A stretch of DNA of 64,000 nucleotides from Bordetella sp. LUAb4 (GTDB taxonomy: Bacteria; Pseudomonadota; Gammaproteobacteria; Burkholderiales; Burkholderiaceae_B): contig NZ_JAHPZX010000001.1 in assembly GCF_021325795.1 (NCBI RefSeq), positions 62,001-126,000 on the forward strand, in the 5' to 3' direction. A model generated the notes under the pieces. It made no database searches and was not told the origin of the DNA. It saw nothing but the letters and a program-made list of their open reading frames with translations. The position numbers and the translations under genes were made by a program. Positions 42,244 to 50,870 of this stretch are shown here, one piece after another. The first letter of the stretch is position 1; every line of letters begins with the position of its first letter.

Positions 42244-43713
42244 ATGCCTAGTCCCATTCAGCCCCAGCCTCACTACGACGTCCTCATCCGCGGCGGCACG
42301 CTGGTCGACGGTTCCGGCGCAGCGCGTTACGTCGCGGACGTCGCCATCAGTGGCCAGCGCATCGTCGCCATCGGCGACCTGGCGGCGGGCAGCGCGGACC
42401 TGGTGATCGACGCCACCGGTAAAGTCGTGGCGCCGGGTTTCATCGACTCCCACACGCATGACGACCGCTACCTGATCATCGACCCCGCGATGCCGGCCAA
42501 GCTGAGCCAGGGCGTCACTACCGTGGTGACCGGCAACTGCGGCTTGAGCCAGGCGCCCTGGCTGCCCGGCAAGCGCCAGGAGGTGCCCGCGCCTATCAAT
42601 CTGCTGAGTACGGACCCCGCGGATTTTCCATTCGCCACCTTCGCTGCCTATCTGGAGAACCTGGAACGCCAACCCGCCGCGGTCAATGCCGCCTGCCTGG
42701 TGGGGCACACTTCGCTGCGCGCGGCCGCCATGGGCGATCTGGACCGCCCGGCCAACGAGGCGGAAATCGTCCACATGCAGGATCTGTTGCGCGAAGCCAT
42801 GCAGGCCGGCGCCATCGGCCTGTCCACGGGAACGGCCTACCCCACCGCCATGCCGGCCACGACGGAAGAATTGATGGGCGTGGCGCAAGTGCTGCGCGAG
42901 CATGGCGGCATCTATGCCAGCCACATCCGCGACGAGGCCGACCAGATTTTCGCGGCGCTGGACGAAGCGTTCGCCGTGGGCGCCGCCGGCGACGCGCCGG
43001 TGCTGGTGTCGCATCACAAGCTGATAGGGCCGAAGAACCACGGCCGCTCGGTGCAGACCCTGGCGCACATCGCCGCGGCCGCCGAACGCCAGCCCGTGCG
43101 GCTGGACGCCTACCCGTATGTCGCCGGATCGACCATCCTGCGCAAGGACCGCCTGGCCGTGTCCAGCCGTGTCATCGTCACCAAGTCGCGGCCCCTGCCG
43201 CAATATGCGGGCTGGGATCTGGACAAGATCGCCGAGGACATGGGCGTGACGACCGAGGAAGCGGTCGACGCCTTGCAGCCGGCCGGCGCCATTTACTTCA
43301 TCATGGACGAGCGGGATGTCGAACGCATCCTGGCCTATCCCGGCACGATGATCGGTTCCGACGGCATGCCGCACGACCCCGCACCGCATCCGCGCCTGTG
43401 GGGCACCTTCCCCCGCGTGCTGGGCTACTACTGCCGTGACATGCAGTTGTTCACCCTGGAAGAGGCCGTACACAAGATGACGGGCATGACGGCCGGCTAC
43501 TTCCGCCTGCCTGGGCGCGGCCTGCTCAAGGCCGGCAACTATGCCGACATCGTAGTCTTCGACCCTGACACCATCGCCGACACCGCCACCTGGTCATCGC
43601 CCACCCGGCAGGCCGAAGGCATAGACTGCGTGCTGGTCAACGGCGTGATGGCATGGCGTGACGGCACCAGCACCGGCTCGCGCACCGGCGCCGTGATCCG
43701 ACCTGGGAAATAG
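42244..43713 (+). CDS. N-acyl-D-amino-acid deacylase (D-aminoacylase family)
   Basis: Predicted 489 residues of the amidohydrolase superfamily. Zinc-site features are H70 and H72 (DSHTHDD), C99 (TGNCGLS), later His residues in ASHIRDE and VSHHKL, and the catalytic Asp in GSDGMPHD. The reaction releases D-amino acids from their N-acyl forms. It is the last gene of the cluster, where a D-amino acid could be passed to the dehydratase. Confidence 0.92.
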   Translation: MPSPIQPQPHYDVLIRGGTLVDGSGAARYVADVAISGQRIVAIGDLAAGSADLVIDATGKVVAPGFIDSHTHDDRYLIIDPAMPAKLSQGVTTVVTGNCGLSQAPWLPGKRQEVPAPINLLSTDPADFPFATFAAYLENLERQPAAVNAACLVGHTSLRAAAMGDLDRPANEAEIVHMQDLLREAMQAGAIGLSTGTAYPTAMPATTEELMGVAQVLREHGGIYASHIRDEADQIFAALDEAFAVGAAGDAPVLVSHHKLIGPKNHGRSVQTLAHIAAAAERQPVRLDAYPYVAGSTILRKDRLAVSSRVIVTKSRPLPQYAGWDLDKIAEDMGVTTEEAVDALQPAGAIYFIMDERDVERILAYPGTMIGSDGMPHDPAPHPRLWGTFPRVLGYYCRDMQLFTLEEAVHKMTGMTAGYFRLPGRGLLKAGNYADIVVFDPDTIADTATWSSPTRQAEGIDCVLVNGVMAWRDGTSTGSRTGAVIRPGK

Positions 43714-44134
43714 GCCCTTGGATCTGGAGTTTCCGCATCGGTCTAATAAGTGCAAGTAAGCCGCTGCCCTTGATTCGTGAGCCGAAGGGAGAACGGGAGC
43801 CGCGGCATCCTCCTCCTTCGCCAGTAACAGGCTCAAAGGCTCCCGCTCCACATCGCACGTGCCTATCCGGCGCCGCATCGCCGGATGGTCATCCGGCGAA
43901 ATATCCACGCCGTCTATCGGTTTATCCAGCTTCACTGCGAACCGAACCGTCCGCTCCGCATACCGGACCAGGCGAAGTCTCGCCTATATGTCCGGGCAAA
44001 CCTTTGGAAAGCATCGAAGTCCACACGAACTCTCTGACTGACGCTGCCGAGCAGCAAAACAGATGAGTCGCATGGGTTATTCCTTCTGCTCCCCGTGCAC
44101 GCCGCCCCAGTCAGTCGCTCTGCCTATCAGGCCT
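43714..44134. other. Intergenic stretch with no recognised gene
   Basis: These 421 bases between the D-aminoacylase and the hipB operator hold no open frame with a recognisable product. Open frames seen on both strands look like GC-driven noise or decayed sequence. The stretch ends where the AT-rich hipB promoter begins, so it may be the left edge of an acquired segment. Confidence 0.5.
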
Positions 44135-44154
44135 AACAAACATATATGTTTGTT
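44135..44154. promoter_or_regulatory. 20-base perfect palindrome, HipB operator candidate
   Basis: AACAAACATATATGTTTGTT reads the same on both strands. It sits 28 bases before the hipB ATG in a very AT-rich stretch (44135-44182) that also contains TGATAATAT at about 44167-44175, resembling a -10 box. It is a probable autoregulatory operator for the HipB dimer. Confidence 0.8.
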
Positions 44155-44182
44155 TTTTTGGTTTTTTGATAATATATATCTC

Positions 44183-44575
44183 ATGTCAAAAAATTCCTCC
44201 GTCGCCGACACTTTGCCTGCCGCCGTGCGCACCAATCTGCGAGCACTGGGCGAGGGCTTGGGCATCGCGCGCAAGAGGCGACGCGAGCCAATGAAATCAT
44301 GGGCGATGCGCATAGGCATATCCGAGCCTACATTGGCGAGAATGGAACGAGGCGACCCGACCGTGTCCATGGGCGTTTATGCCACCGCCTTATGGTTGAT
44401 GGGACGGGCGGATGCCTTGGCCGAGCTTGCGGCCCCCGAACATGACAAGGGTGCGCTCGAAGAGGATGTACGTATAGCCAAGGCACGCTCGGTTCGGAAG
44501 CGCCCCTCGCTGTATGGCAAGGCTACAGCCCGGGACGACGTTACCTTGCGTTCTGATGGAGAAGACGAATCGTGA
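44183..44575 (+). CDS. hipB: HipB-like XRE antitoxin/repressor
   Basis: Predicted 130 residues with an XRE helix-turn-helix (AVRTNLRALGEGLGIARKRRREPMKSWAMRIGISEPTLARMERGDPTVSMGVY, in pieces) and a charged C-terminal tail. It overlaps the hipA remnant by 4 bases (GTGA), the usual hipBA layout. The gene seems intact. Its base composition is more AT-rich than its neighbours, which fits acquisition. ATG 44183 is the natural start after the AT-rich promoter. Confidence 0.88.
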   Translation: MSKNSSVADTLPAAVRTNLRALGEGLGIARKRRREPMKSWAMRIGISEPTLARMERGDPTVSMGVYATALWLMGRADALAELAAPEHDKGALEEDVRIAKARSVRKRPSLYGKATARDDVTLRSDGEDES

Positions 44576-45025
44576 TTGCCTTCGACCTAAAGCAGTACCA
44601 GCCCAACGACTCAATGTACTTGTGGTGGCTTGGAACGCCCTCGACTCCCCGCATGATCGGCGAGTTGCGGATCACTCGTATCGTGAAAGGGGTGTCGCTT
44701 ACCTATGGGAATGAATGGCTTCAATCAGGATTTGCATTAAGTGAAGATCTGCCTCTGATCGCTGGTGAGCACCCTCCGCGCACGCGAGAAACGGCGGCAG
44801 GCGCGGTCGACGATGCCCGGCCAGACCGTTGGGGCGAACGTGTTATCCGCCTTCTGGACAAACCGCCCAGACTTTCAATTCTAGATTTCCTCTTTTTTGC
44901 GGGAGATGGTAGTGGAATGGAAAGCACATTTCGCTAAATCGGAGGTCAATCCAAAAAACATCGAGTCGCTGAGCGCACAGATCGATCGTCCATTCTTGCG
45001 TGAGCAGCGGGAAGCCTATCTTTAG
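44572..45025 (+). pseudogene. hipA: hipA toxin kinase remnant with an internal deletion
   Basis: From GTG 44572 the frame encodes the HipA N-terminal region (about 113 residues, including RPDRWGERVIRLL and LDFLFFAGDGS). It then shifts into a short tail and stops at 44937. In the +1 frame from 44912 a further 37 residues (WKAHFAKSEVNPKNIESL and AQIDRPFLREQREAYL) match the HipA C-terminus and end at TAG 45025. The central kinase core of roughly 270 residues is missing, so the toxin is dead. A deletion plus frameshift is the simplest cause. Confidence 0.85.
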
Positions 45026-45216
45026 TCTTCACGGTGCCGAGGGAACCTGATTTTCTCTTTTTTTACTACTACAGGCCGGCGGTTCGGGACAATGTGGGCG
45101 GGGCGTAAAACGGTCCGCTGATACACTTCCTGACTGCCTGTTGGCATGCTTCCCACCCGGCAGCACGGCTTGGCGCCGCGCGGCGCATCACCCATAGTAG
45201 AAAAGGAAATCTCCGA

Positions 45217-46470
45217 GTGCCGACGATGAACTACATCGCGGCCGCACTGTTCGCGGTCGCGCTGCTTCACACTTTCTGCGCCCCCTTGTTTCTCAAGGCG
45301 GCACACAAGAACGGCCGCCACAGCGGGCTGTTGCACCTGCTGGGCGAAGTGGAAGTGGTCTTCGGCTTCTGGGCCGCTGTCCTGCTGATATTCATGGCCA
45401 TCGTGGGCGGCGGCGCGGACGCCTTGCAGTACGCGGAAACACGCAACTACACCGAACCGGCTTTTGTATTCGTGGTGATGGTCATCGCCGCCTCGCTGCC
45501 GGTGCTGACGGCGGTGATGCGCGGCGTGGAGACCATCGCACGCTGGCTGCCCGTCCCCACCGCCACGGCCAAGGCCTGGCTGTGCCTGAGCATGGTGCCG
45601 CTACTCGGCTCCCTGGTCACGGAACCGGCGGCCATGACCATCGCCGCCCTCATGCTGGCGCCCCAGGTTTTCCACAAGCAGATGCCGGAACGTCTCAAGT
45701 ACATCGCGCTGGGCGTGCTGTTCGTGAACATCTCCATCGGCGGCACGCTGACGTCCTACGCCGCGCCGCCGGTGCTGATCGTGGCGCATACCTGGGGGTG
45801 GGACACGGCGTTCATGCTGCAGCATTTCGGCTGGAAAGCCGCGCTGGCCGTGGTCGTCAACGGCACCCTGGCGACGCTGTTGTTGCGCGCGCATCTACGT
45901 TCGACGGACACGCTGGACGGCGCCGCCAAGGTCGGCCAGGTGTCAGTCACCGCCATCATCGTGCACCTGATCTTCCTGGCCGCGGTCGTGGTCATGGCGC
46001 ACCACCCCATCATCTTCATGGGCCTGTTCCTGTTCTTCATCGGTTACACCCAGGCGTATCAGAAAAGCCAGGACCGCCTCATCATCCGCGAAGCCCTGCT
46101 GGTCGGCTTCTTCCTGGCGGGCCTGGTGGTGCTGGGCGGCATGCAGCAATGGTGGCTGCAGCCTATCGTCAGCGCCCTGGAGCCCAAGGTGCTGTTCTTC
46201 AGCGCCACGGCCTTGACGGCCATTACCGACAACGCGGCGCTGACTTACCTCGGTTCCCTGATCGAGGGCATCTCCGACCAGGCCAAGTACATGCTGGTCG
46301 CCGGCGCCGTGGCCGGCGGTGGCCTTACCGTCATTGCCAACGCGCCCAATCCCGCCGGCGTTTCCCTGCTGCGCGGCAATTTCCGCGATGAGTCGGTCAG
46401 CATGGGAGGCCTGTTCCTGGGCGCCCTGGTGCCGACCTGCATCGCCATGGCCGCGTTTTTCCTGCTCTGA
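45217..46470 (+). CDS. Putative Na+/H+ antiporter family membrane protein
   Basis: Predicted 417 residues with about ten to eleven hydrophobic helices. Motifs include SLVTEPAAMTIAALMLAPQVF, NISIGGTLTSYAAPPVLIVAHTWGWD and TAITDNAALTYLGSLIEG with a central Asp, resembling the 'putative Na+/H+ antiporter' family related to ArsB/NhaD transporters. A GTG at 45217 has AGGAA eight bases upstream; ATG 45226 is the alternative. No operon partner follows, since the next gene is separated by a repeat array and a regulator site. Confidence 0.85.
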   Translation: MPTMNYIAAALFAVALLHTFCAPLFLKAAHKNGRHSGLLHLLGEVEVVFGFWAAVLLIFMAIVGGGADALQYAETRNYTEPAFVFVVMVIAASLPVLTAVMRGVETIARWLPVPTATAKAWLCLSMVPLLGSLVTEPAAMTIAALMLAPQVFHKQMPERLKYIALGVLFVNISIGGTLTSYAAPPVLIVAHTWGWDTAFMLQHFGWKAALAVVVNGTLATLLLRAHLRSTDTLDGAAKVGQVSVTAIIVHLIFLAAVVVMAHHPIIFMGLFLFFIGYTQAYQKSQDRLIIREALLVGFFLAGLVVLGGMQQWWLQPIVSALEPKVLFFSATALTAITDNAALTYLGSLIEGISDQAKYMLVAGAVAGGGLTVIANAPNPAGVSLLRGNFRDESVSMGGLFLGALVPTCIAMAAFFLL

Positions 46471-46492
46471 GCCGCCGCGGGGCGGGTTGTAA

Positions 46493-46595
46493 GGCTGCCT
46501 CATCAGGCGGCCTCATCAGGCTGCCTCATCAGGCTACCTTACTAGACAGCCTCATCAGGCTGCCCCATCAGACTGCCTTGTCAGCTGCTTCATAA
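46493..46595. repeat. 13-base tandem repeat array downstream of the antiporter gene
   Basis: Seven imperfect 13-base units with consensus GGCTGCCTCATCA begin at 46493, 46506, 46519, 46532, 46545, 46558 and 46571, with a partial eighth at 46584. Units 1 and 3 are identical and later ones diverge. The array lies 22 bases past the antiporter stop. It has no spacer structure, so it is not CRISPR. Confidence 0.9.
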
Positions 46596-46708
46596 AGCCG
46601 CCGCGGCAGGCCCGCACTCGACACGCGTCCACGCGGCGCGGATCCCTGCAAGCCCCCCACCCACCCAAGAAGTCCGATAGCGCCGATTGAGCGCTGCCAC
46701 TCATTGTT

Positions 46709-46722
46709 GTACGATGACATAC
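46709..46722. promoter_or_regulatory. GntR operator-like site before the semialdehyde dehydrogenase gene
   Basis: GTACGATGACATAC, within an 18-base block (46705-46722) that recurs exactly at 48525-48542 before kdgD. The site is a GTA-8-TAC dyad of the kind bound by FadR-type GntR regulators and lies about 120 bases before the ATG. Confidence 0.75.
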
Positions 46723-46844
46723 GAGGCGACTGGCACAGTCCCCCGCCTCGCAGGCTCACGCCCGGCTGCCGCCGGACATCGTCCTTCCCCATTCCCCTAC
46801 TCGCGCCGGCCCGACGCCGGCGCGCGCTTATCTCGGAGATATGC

Positions 46845-48431
46845 ATGAACCTCACCGGATCCATGTTGATCGGCGCATCGGCCGTGCGCGGCACTGGCCG
46901 CGATCTGCACGCCATCGACCCGGCCCGCGGCGTCAAGCTGGAACCCGCTTTCCCTGCGGGCACCCGTGACGATGTCGAGCGCGCCGCCGCCCTGGCCCAA
47001 GCCGCCTTCGACGTCTACCGCAACGTACCGCTGGAAACCCGCGCCCAATTCCTCGAAACCATCGCCGAAAACATCCTGGCGCTGGGCGACGCGCTGATCG
47101 AGCGCACCCATCTGGAAACGGGCCTGCCCCTGGCCCGCCTGCAGGGCGAACGCGGCCGCACCGTCGGCCAACTGCGCCTGTTCGCCCGCGTCGTGCGCGA
47201 CGGCTACTTCCTCGACGCCACCATCGACCCCGCCCAGCCGGAACGCCAGCCCCTGCCGCGCGTGGACCTGCGCCTGGCCAACGTGCCGCTCGGCCCGGTC
47301 GTGGTCTTCGGCGCCAGCAACTTCCCGCTGGCCTTCTCGGTGGCCGGCGGCGATACCGCGTCCGCCCTGGCGGCCGGCTGCCCGGTCATCGTCAAGGCGC
47401 ACAACGCCCACCCCGGTACCGCCGAAATGGTCGGTCGCGCCATCCAGCAAGCCGTCGCCAAGCACGGCCTGCCGGAAGGCACGTTCTCGCTGCTATTCGG
47501 CGCCGGCAATGAAATCGGCACGGCCCTGGCCGAGCATCCCGCCGTCAAGGCCATCGGCTTCACCGGCTCGCGCCGAGGCGGCCTGGCCCTGCTGGCCGCG
47601 GCCAATGCACGGCCCGAACCCATCCCGGTGTACGCCGAGATGTCCAGCATCAATCCGGTCTTCCTGCTGCCCGCCGCGCTGTCGGCCCGTGCCGAAACCA
47701 TCGCCCAGGGCTTCGTCGATTCCCTGGTGATGGGTGTCGGCCAGTTCTGCACCAATCCCGGCCTGGTGATCGGCATCGAAGGCCCCGACCTGGAACGCTT
47801 CCGCCAGGCCGCCGCCAAGGCAGTCGAAGCCAAGGGTGCGGCCACCATGCTCACGCCCGGCATCTTCTCGGCCTACGCCGAGGGCGAGGCCGCGCTTGCC
47901 GGCAACGCTTGCGTGAAGACGCTGGGCCGCGGTGCCGCCTCGAACCCGGCCGCCAGCGCCGCCGGTCCCGTGGTGTTCGGCACCGATGCCGAACGCTTCC
48001 TGGGCCATCGCGAACTGGAAGCGGAAGTCTTCGGTCCCGCCTCCCTGGTCGTGGCGTGCAAGGATCTGGCGGAAGTCCAGAAGGTCGCCGAACACCTGGA
48101 AGGCCAACTGACGGCCACCCTGTTCGTGGATGCCGCCGACGAGGCAGATGCCCGCGCCCTGCTGCCGGTGCTGGAACGCAAGGCCGGCCGCATTCTGGCC
48201 AACGGCTACCCCACCGGCGTGGAAGTCAGCCATGCCATGGTGCACGGCGGCCCCTTCCCCGCCACGTCCAACGCGGCCACCACGTCGGTCGGCGCCACCG
48301 CCATCCGCCGCTTCCTGCGTCCCGTCAGCTATCAGAACCTGCCGGACGCGCTGTTGCCTGACTGGATCAAGCAAGCCAATCCGCTGGGCCTGACCCGCCT
48401 GGTCGACGGCAAGCTGACGCCGGCCGCGTAA
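46845..48431 (+). CDS. 2-oxoglutarate-semialdehyde dehydrogenase (aldehyde dehydrogenase family)
   Basis: Predicted 528 residues. [24 protein letters not shown] is the cofactor-binding region, [12 protein letters not shown] carries the catalytic-type Glu and C302 (GQFCTNPGL) is the nucleophile. It oxidises 2-oxoglutarate semialdehyde to 2-oxoglutarate with NAD(P)+. The pairing with kdgD fits the last two steps of D-glucarate/galactarate breakdown. GGAG lies six bases before ATG 46845. It likely shares control with kdgD through the identical upstream sites. Confidence 0.92.
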   Translation: MNLTGSMLIGASAVRGTGRDLHAIDPARGVKLEPAFPAGTRDDVERAAALAQAAFDVYRNVPLETRAQFLETIAENILALGDALIERTHLETGLPLARLQGERGRTVGQLRLFARVVRDGYFLDATIDPAQPERQPLPRVDLRLANVPLGPVVVFGASNFPLAFSVAGGDTASALAAGCPVIVKAHNAHPGTAEMVGRAIQQAVAKHGLPEGTFSLLFGAGNEIGTALAEHPAVKAIGFTGSRRGGLALLAAANARPEPIPVYAEMSSINPVFLLPAALSARAETIAQGFVDSLVMGVGQFCTNPGLVIGIEGPDLERFRQAAAKAVEAKGAATMLTPGIFSAYAEGEAALAGNACVKTLGRGAASNPAASAAGPVVFGTDAERFLGHRELEAEVFGPASLVVACKDLAEVQKVAEHLEGQLTATLFVDAADEADARALLPVLERKAGRILANGYPTGVEVSHAMVHGGPFPATSNAATTSVGATAIRRFLRPVSYQNLPDALLPDWIKQANPLGLTRLVDGKLTPAA

Positions 48432-48528
48432 TCTCCGCAGCGCCAACCGGACGTCCTATTCCCGCAACGGAAGCGGACGTCCGCGCAGAACAAAATGATT
48501 TAGCGGTTTCTTTCCGCCCGAGCATGTT

Positions 48529-48542
48529 GTACGATGACATAC
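48529..48542. promoter_or_regulatory. GntR operator-like site before kdgD
   Basis: GTACGATGACATAC, identical to the site at 46709-46722, lies 59 bases before the kdgD ATG at 48601. The exact recurrence implies one regulator for both genes. Confidence 0.78.
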
Positions 48543-48600
48543 ATCAGTGATCGACCACGACATTGATCGGCTCCCACTTTTACTCCAGACGGACTCCATC

Positions 48601-49515
48601 ATGACCACGCCGCAGGAACTCAAAACCATCGTCTCGGACGGCCTGCTGTCCTTCCCCGTTACCGACTTCGACAAGAACGGTGACTTCAACGCCAAGTCTT
48701 ACGCTGCCCGCCTGGAGTGGCTGGCCCCTTACGGCGCGACCGCCCTGTTCGCCGCCGGCGGCACGGGCGAGTTCTTCTCGCTGGCACCGCAGGAATACTC
48801 GGACGTCGTCCGTACCGCCGTGCAAACCTGCCAAGGTAAGGTACCCATCCTGGCCGGCGCCGGTGGTCCCACCCGCACGGCCATCCAGTACGCGCAAGAA
48901 GCCGAGCGCCAAGGCGCCAAGGGCATCCTGCTACTGCCGCACTACCTGACCGAAGCGTCGCAGGACGGTATCGCCGCCCACGTCGAGCAGGTCTGCAAGT
49001 CGGTGAAGATCGGCGTCATCGTCTACAACCGCGCCAACTCGCGCCTGGGCGCCACGCAGCTGCAGCGCCTGGCTGACAACTGCCCCAACCTGATCGGTTT
49101 CAAGGATGGCGTCGGCGACATCGAAGCCATGGTGAGCATCCGCCGCAAGATGGGCGACCGCTTCTCCTACCTGGGCGGCCTGCCCACCGCTGAAGTCTAC
49201 GCCGCCGCTTACCGCGCGCTGGGCGTGCCGGTCTACTCGTCGGCTGTCTTCAACTTCATCCCGAAGACCGCGATGGACTTCTACCGCGCGCTGTCCAGCG
49301 GCGATGACGCGACCTGCAACAAGCTGATCGACGATTTCTTCCTGCCCTACCTGGACATCCGCAACCGCAAGGCCGGCTACGCCGTCAGCATCGTCAAGGC
49401 CGGCGCCAAGCTGGTCGGCCACGACGCGGGCCCGGTGCGCGCGCCGCTGACCGACCTGACCGGTGAAGAAGAGGAAATGCTGGGCGCCCTGATCAAGAAA
49501 CTCGGCGGACAGTAG
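48601..49515 (+). CDS. kdgD: 5-dehydro-4-deoxyglucarate dehydratase
   Basis: Predicted 304 residues of the DapA/NAL aldolase superfamily. [22 protein letters not shown], the Schiff-base K168 (IGFKDGVGD) and Y142 (VYNR) are present, and the C-terminal [20 protein letters not shown] is typical of KdgD. It converts 5-dehydro-4-deoxy-D-glucarate into 2-oxoglutarate semialdehyde, water and CO2, feeding the dehydrogenase upstream. The glucarate and galactarate dehydratases that would precede it in the pathway are not in the window. Confidence 0.95.
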   Translation: MTTPQELKTIVSDGLLSFPVTDFDKNGDFNAKSYAARLEWLAPYGATALFAAGGTGEFFSLAPQEYSDVVRTAVQTCQGKVPILAGAGGPTRTAIQYAQEAERQGAKGILLLPHYLTEASQDGIAAHVEQVCKSVKIGVIVYNRANSRLGATQLQRLADNCPNLIGFKDGVGDIEAMVSIRRKMGDRFSYLGGLPTAEVYAAAYRALGVPVYSSAVFNFIPKTAMDFYRALSSGDDATCNKLIDDFFLPYLDIRNRKAGYAVSIVKAGAKLVGHDAGPVRAPLTDLTGEEEEMLGALIKKLGGQ

Positions 49516-49526
49516 GCCCCCCCGTA

Positions 49527-49554
49527 CCGCGCGGAGCGCGGCCCCCCAGGGGGC
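49527..49554. repeat. Double GC hairpin after kdgD
   Basis: CCGCGC-gga-GCGCGG at 49527-49541 and GCCCCC-ca-GGGGGC at 49541-49554 follow the kdgD stop directly. No T-run follows. They may slow RNA decay or help Rho-dependent termination. Confidence 0.55.
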
Positions 49555-49685
49555 AACACCGGCGGACCGGGAGACCCGGCTCCGCGGTGTTCCCGAATGG
49601 GGCCCGCGTTCTTAACCGGCTCTGCGGCGTCCCCGATAGACCCAGGTTCTTCGGGGTTTCCGGTGAGCGCCGGACTGTTGGCACC

Positions 49686-49709
49686 AAGGCCGTCCTCAGG
49701 GACGGCCTT
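49686..49709 (+). terminator. Stem-loop terminator before the GntR gene
   Basis: AAGGCCGTCC-tcag-GGACGGCCTT forms a 10-base stem followed by TTTGTCGTT. It probably ends the kdgD transcript 170 bases past its stop and isolates the separately controlled GntR gene. The T-run is short, so strength is uncertain. Confidence 0.65.
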
Positions 49710-49763
49710 TGTCGTTCGTGGCCGCGCGGGAATATGCAAATGACGTCCGGGCTGCGGGTAGAC

Positions 49764-49781
49764 CTGTATGTTGTCATACAG
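49764..49781. promoter_or_regulatory. GntR operator-like palindrome before the gntR gene (autoregulatory)
   Basis: CTGTATG-ttgt-CATACAG is a perfect 7-base inverted repeat. Its core GTATGTTGTCATAC (49766-49779) matches 11 of 14 positions of the sites before kdgD and the dehydrogenase, within the consensus GTAYGWTGWCATAC. Confidence 0.75.
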
Positions 49782-49888
49782 TACCTGGCGTTATCATTCC
49801 GGCTGTACGCCGCCCGGCCGGCCCTGTTCCGTCCGCAACACCCACGCTTCCCCCGCGCCGCCGCCCGCAGCGCCTAGAAACACCGCCC

Positions 49889-50620
49889 ATGGAAAATCCC
49901 TCCCGCCCGCGCTCGCGCCTGACGGATGTCGTCATCGAAGCGCTGTCCAAGCGCCTGGATGACCGCACCTACCGGTCGGGAGACAAACTGCCTTCCGAAC
50001 ACGCCCTGTGCCAGGAATTCCAGGTCAGCCGCACCGTGGTGCGCGAAGCCGTGGCGTCGATGCGCCTAAGCGGCCAACTGGTGAGCAAACCGGGCATCGG
50101 CGTATTCGTCACGGAAGACCGCGAGAAGCCGATCGATTTCGTGGTCGAGCCCACCACCACCGACGCCCGCTGGGCCCTGCACATCATGGAACTGCGCGCC
50201 GGCCTGGAAATCGAGGCCTGTGGCCTGGCGGCGGAGCGCCGTTCCGCCGCCGAACTGAGCGCCATCGTCGAGGCCTTCGACGCCTTCAACCGCGCCTCAC
50301 GCGATAGGGTCGCCGCCGTCAAGGCCGATTACGAATTCCATATCGCCATCGCGCGCGCCTCCAACAACCCCCACTTCGCCGCCCTGCTGCAGGCGGCGGT
50401 GCGCGACGTCATGCTGGACCTGAACATCAAGCACGGCGGCAAGACACCAGAGGAACTGGAAGCCTACGAGGCCCGCAACGCGGTGGAGCATGAAGCCATC
50501 CTGACCGCCATCATGCGGCGCGACCCGGGTGCCGCCCGCGCCGCCATGTCGCGCCACTTGGGCGACAGTATCGCCCGCTATCGCAAGCTGTTGTCGCAGC
50601 CGGCGGATCAGCGCAACTGA
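49889..50620 (+). CDS. FadR-subfamily GntR transcriptional regulator
   Basis: Predicted 243 residues. The winged helix (SGDKLPSEHALCQEFQVSRTVVREAVASMRLSGQLVSKPGIGVFV) is followed by an all-helical FCD effector domain (RAGLEIEACGLAAERRS, DYEFHIAIARASNNPHFAALL, EHEAILTAIMRRD) with metal/ligand-type His residues. It most likely represses the dehydrogenase/kdgD genes in the absence of a sugar-acid ligand. The ATG at 49889 is used; the longer frame starts in the promoter. Confidence 0.93.
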   Translation: MENPSRPRSRLTDVVIEALSKRLDDRTYRSGDKLPSEHALCQEFQVSRTVVREAVASMRLSGQLVSKPGIGVFVTEDREKPIDFVVEPTTTDARWALHIMELRAGLEIEACGLAAERRSAAELSAIVEAFDAFNRASRDRVAAVKADYEFHIAIARASNNPHFAALLQAAVRDVMLDLNIKHGGKTPEELEAYEARNAVEHEAILTAIMRRDPGAARAAMSRHLGDSIARYRKLLSQPADQRN

Positions 50621-50652
50621 GCCGTTCAGCCCGAATTCGGGTAATTCCTGAT

Positions 50653-50681
50653 TACAAACTTGTATGATGGCTGCCATCATA
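50653..50681. promoter_or_regulatory. Overlapping palindromes upstream of aapJ
   Basis: TACAA-ac-TTGTA (50653-50664) runs into a perfect 19-base palindrome TATGATGGC-T-GCCATCATA (50663-50681). GTATGATG within it equals a half-site of the GTAYGWTGWCATAC operator seen before kdgD. The sites lie about 190 bases before aapJ. The regulator could be the neighbouring GntR or another. Confidence 0.6.
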
Positions 50682-50870
50682 TAAATGATGAGCGAGCAAG
50701 ACCAGGGGAGTGCCCGCAACGCCGGCATCCCCTTTTTTGTGCCTCTTCGTCCCGTCGTACGGGGCATGGCAGGCGGGCGGGACACGTGGTCCCGGACACC
50801 TTTTCCAAGCCGCTGCGACCACCTGTCATACAACTCAGCCGTATCTATTCCTCCTCGGGAGATCAGTTCC

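Noticed and set aside
43594-43935. 113-codon minus-strand frame after the D-aminoacylase gene
   Set aside because: It overlaps the conserved end of D-aminoacylase, shows no recognised domain and has no ribosome site.
46493-46595. Possible CRISPR array
   Set aside because: The units are contiguous 13-base repeats with no unique spacers and there are no cas genes nearby.
50685-50870. Upstream extension of aapJ by 62 codons
   Set aside because: It contains no signal-peptide features, while a normal signal peptide begins at ATG 50871 after a GGGAG site.
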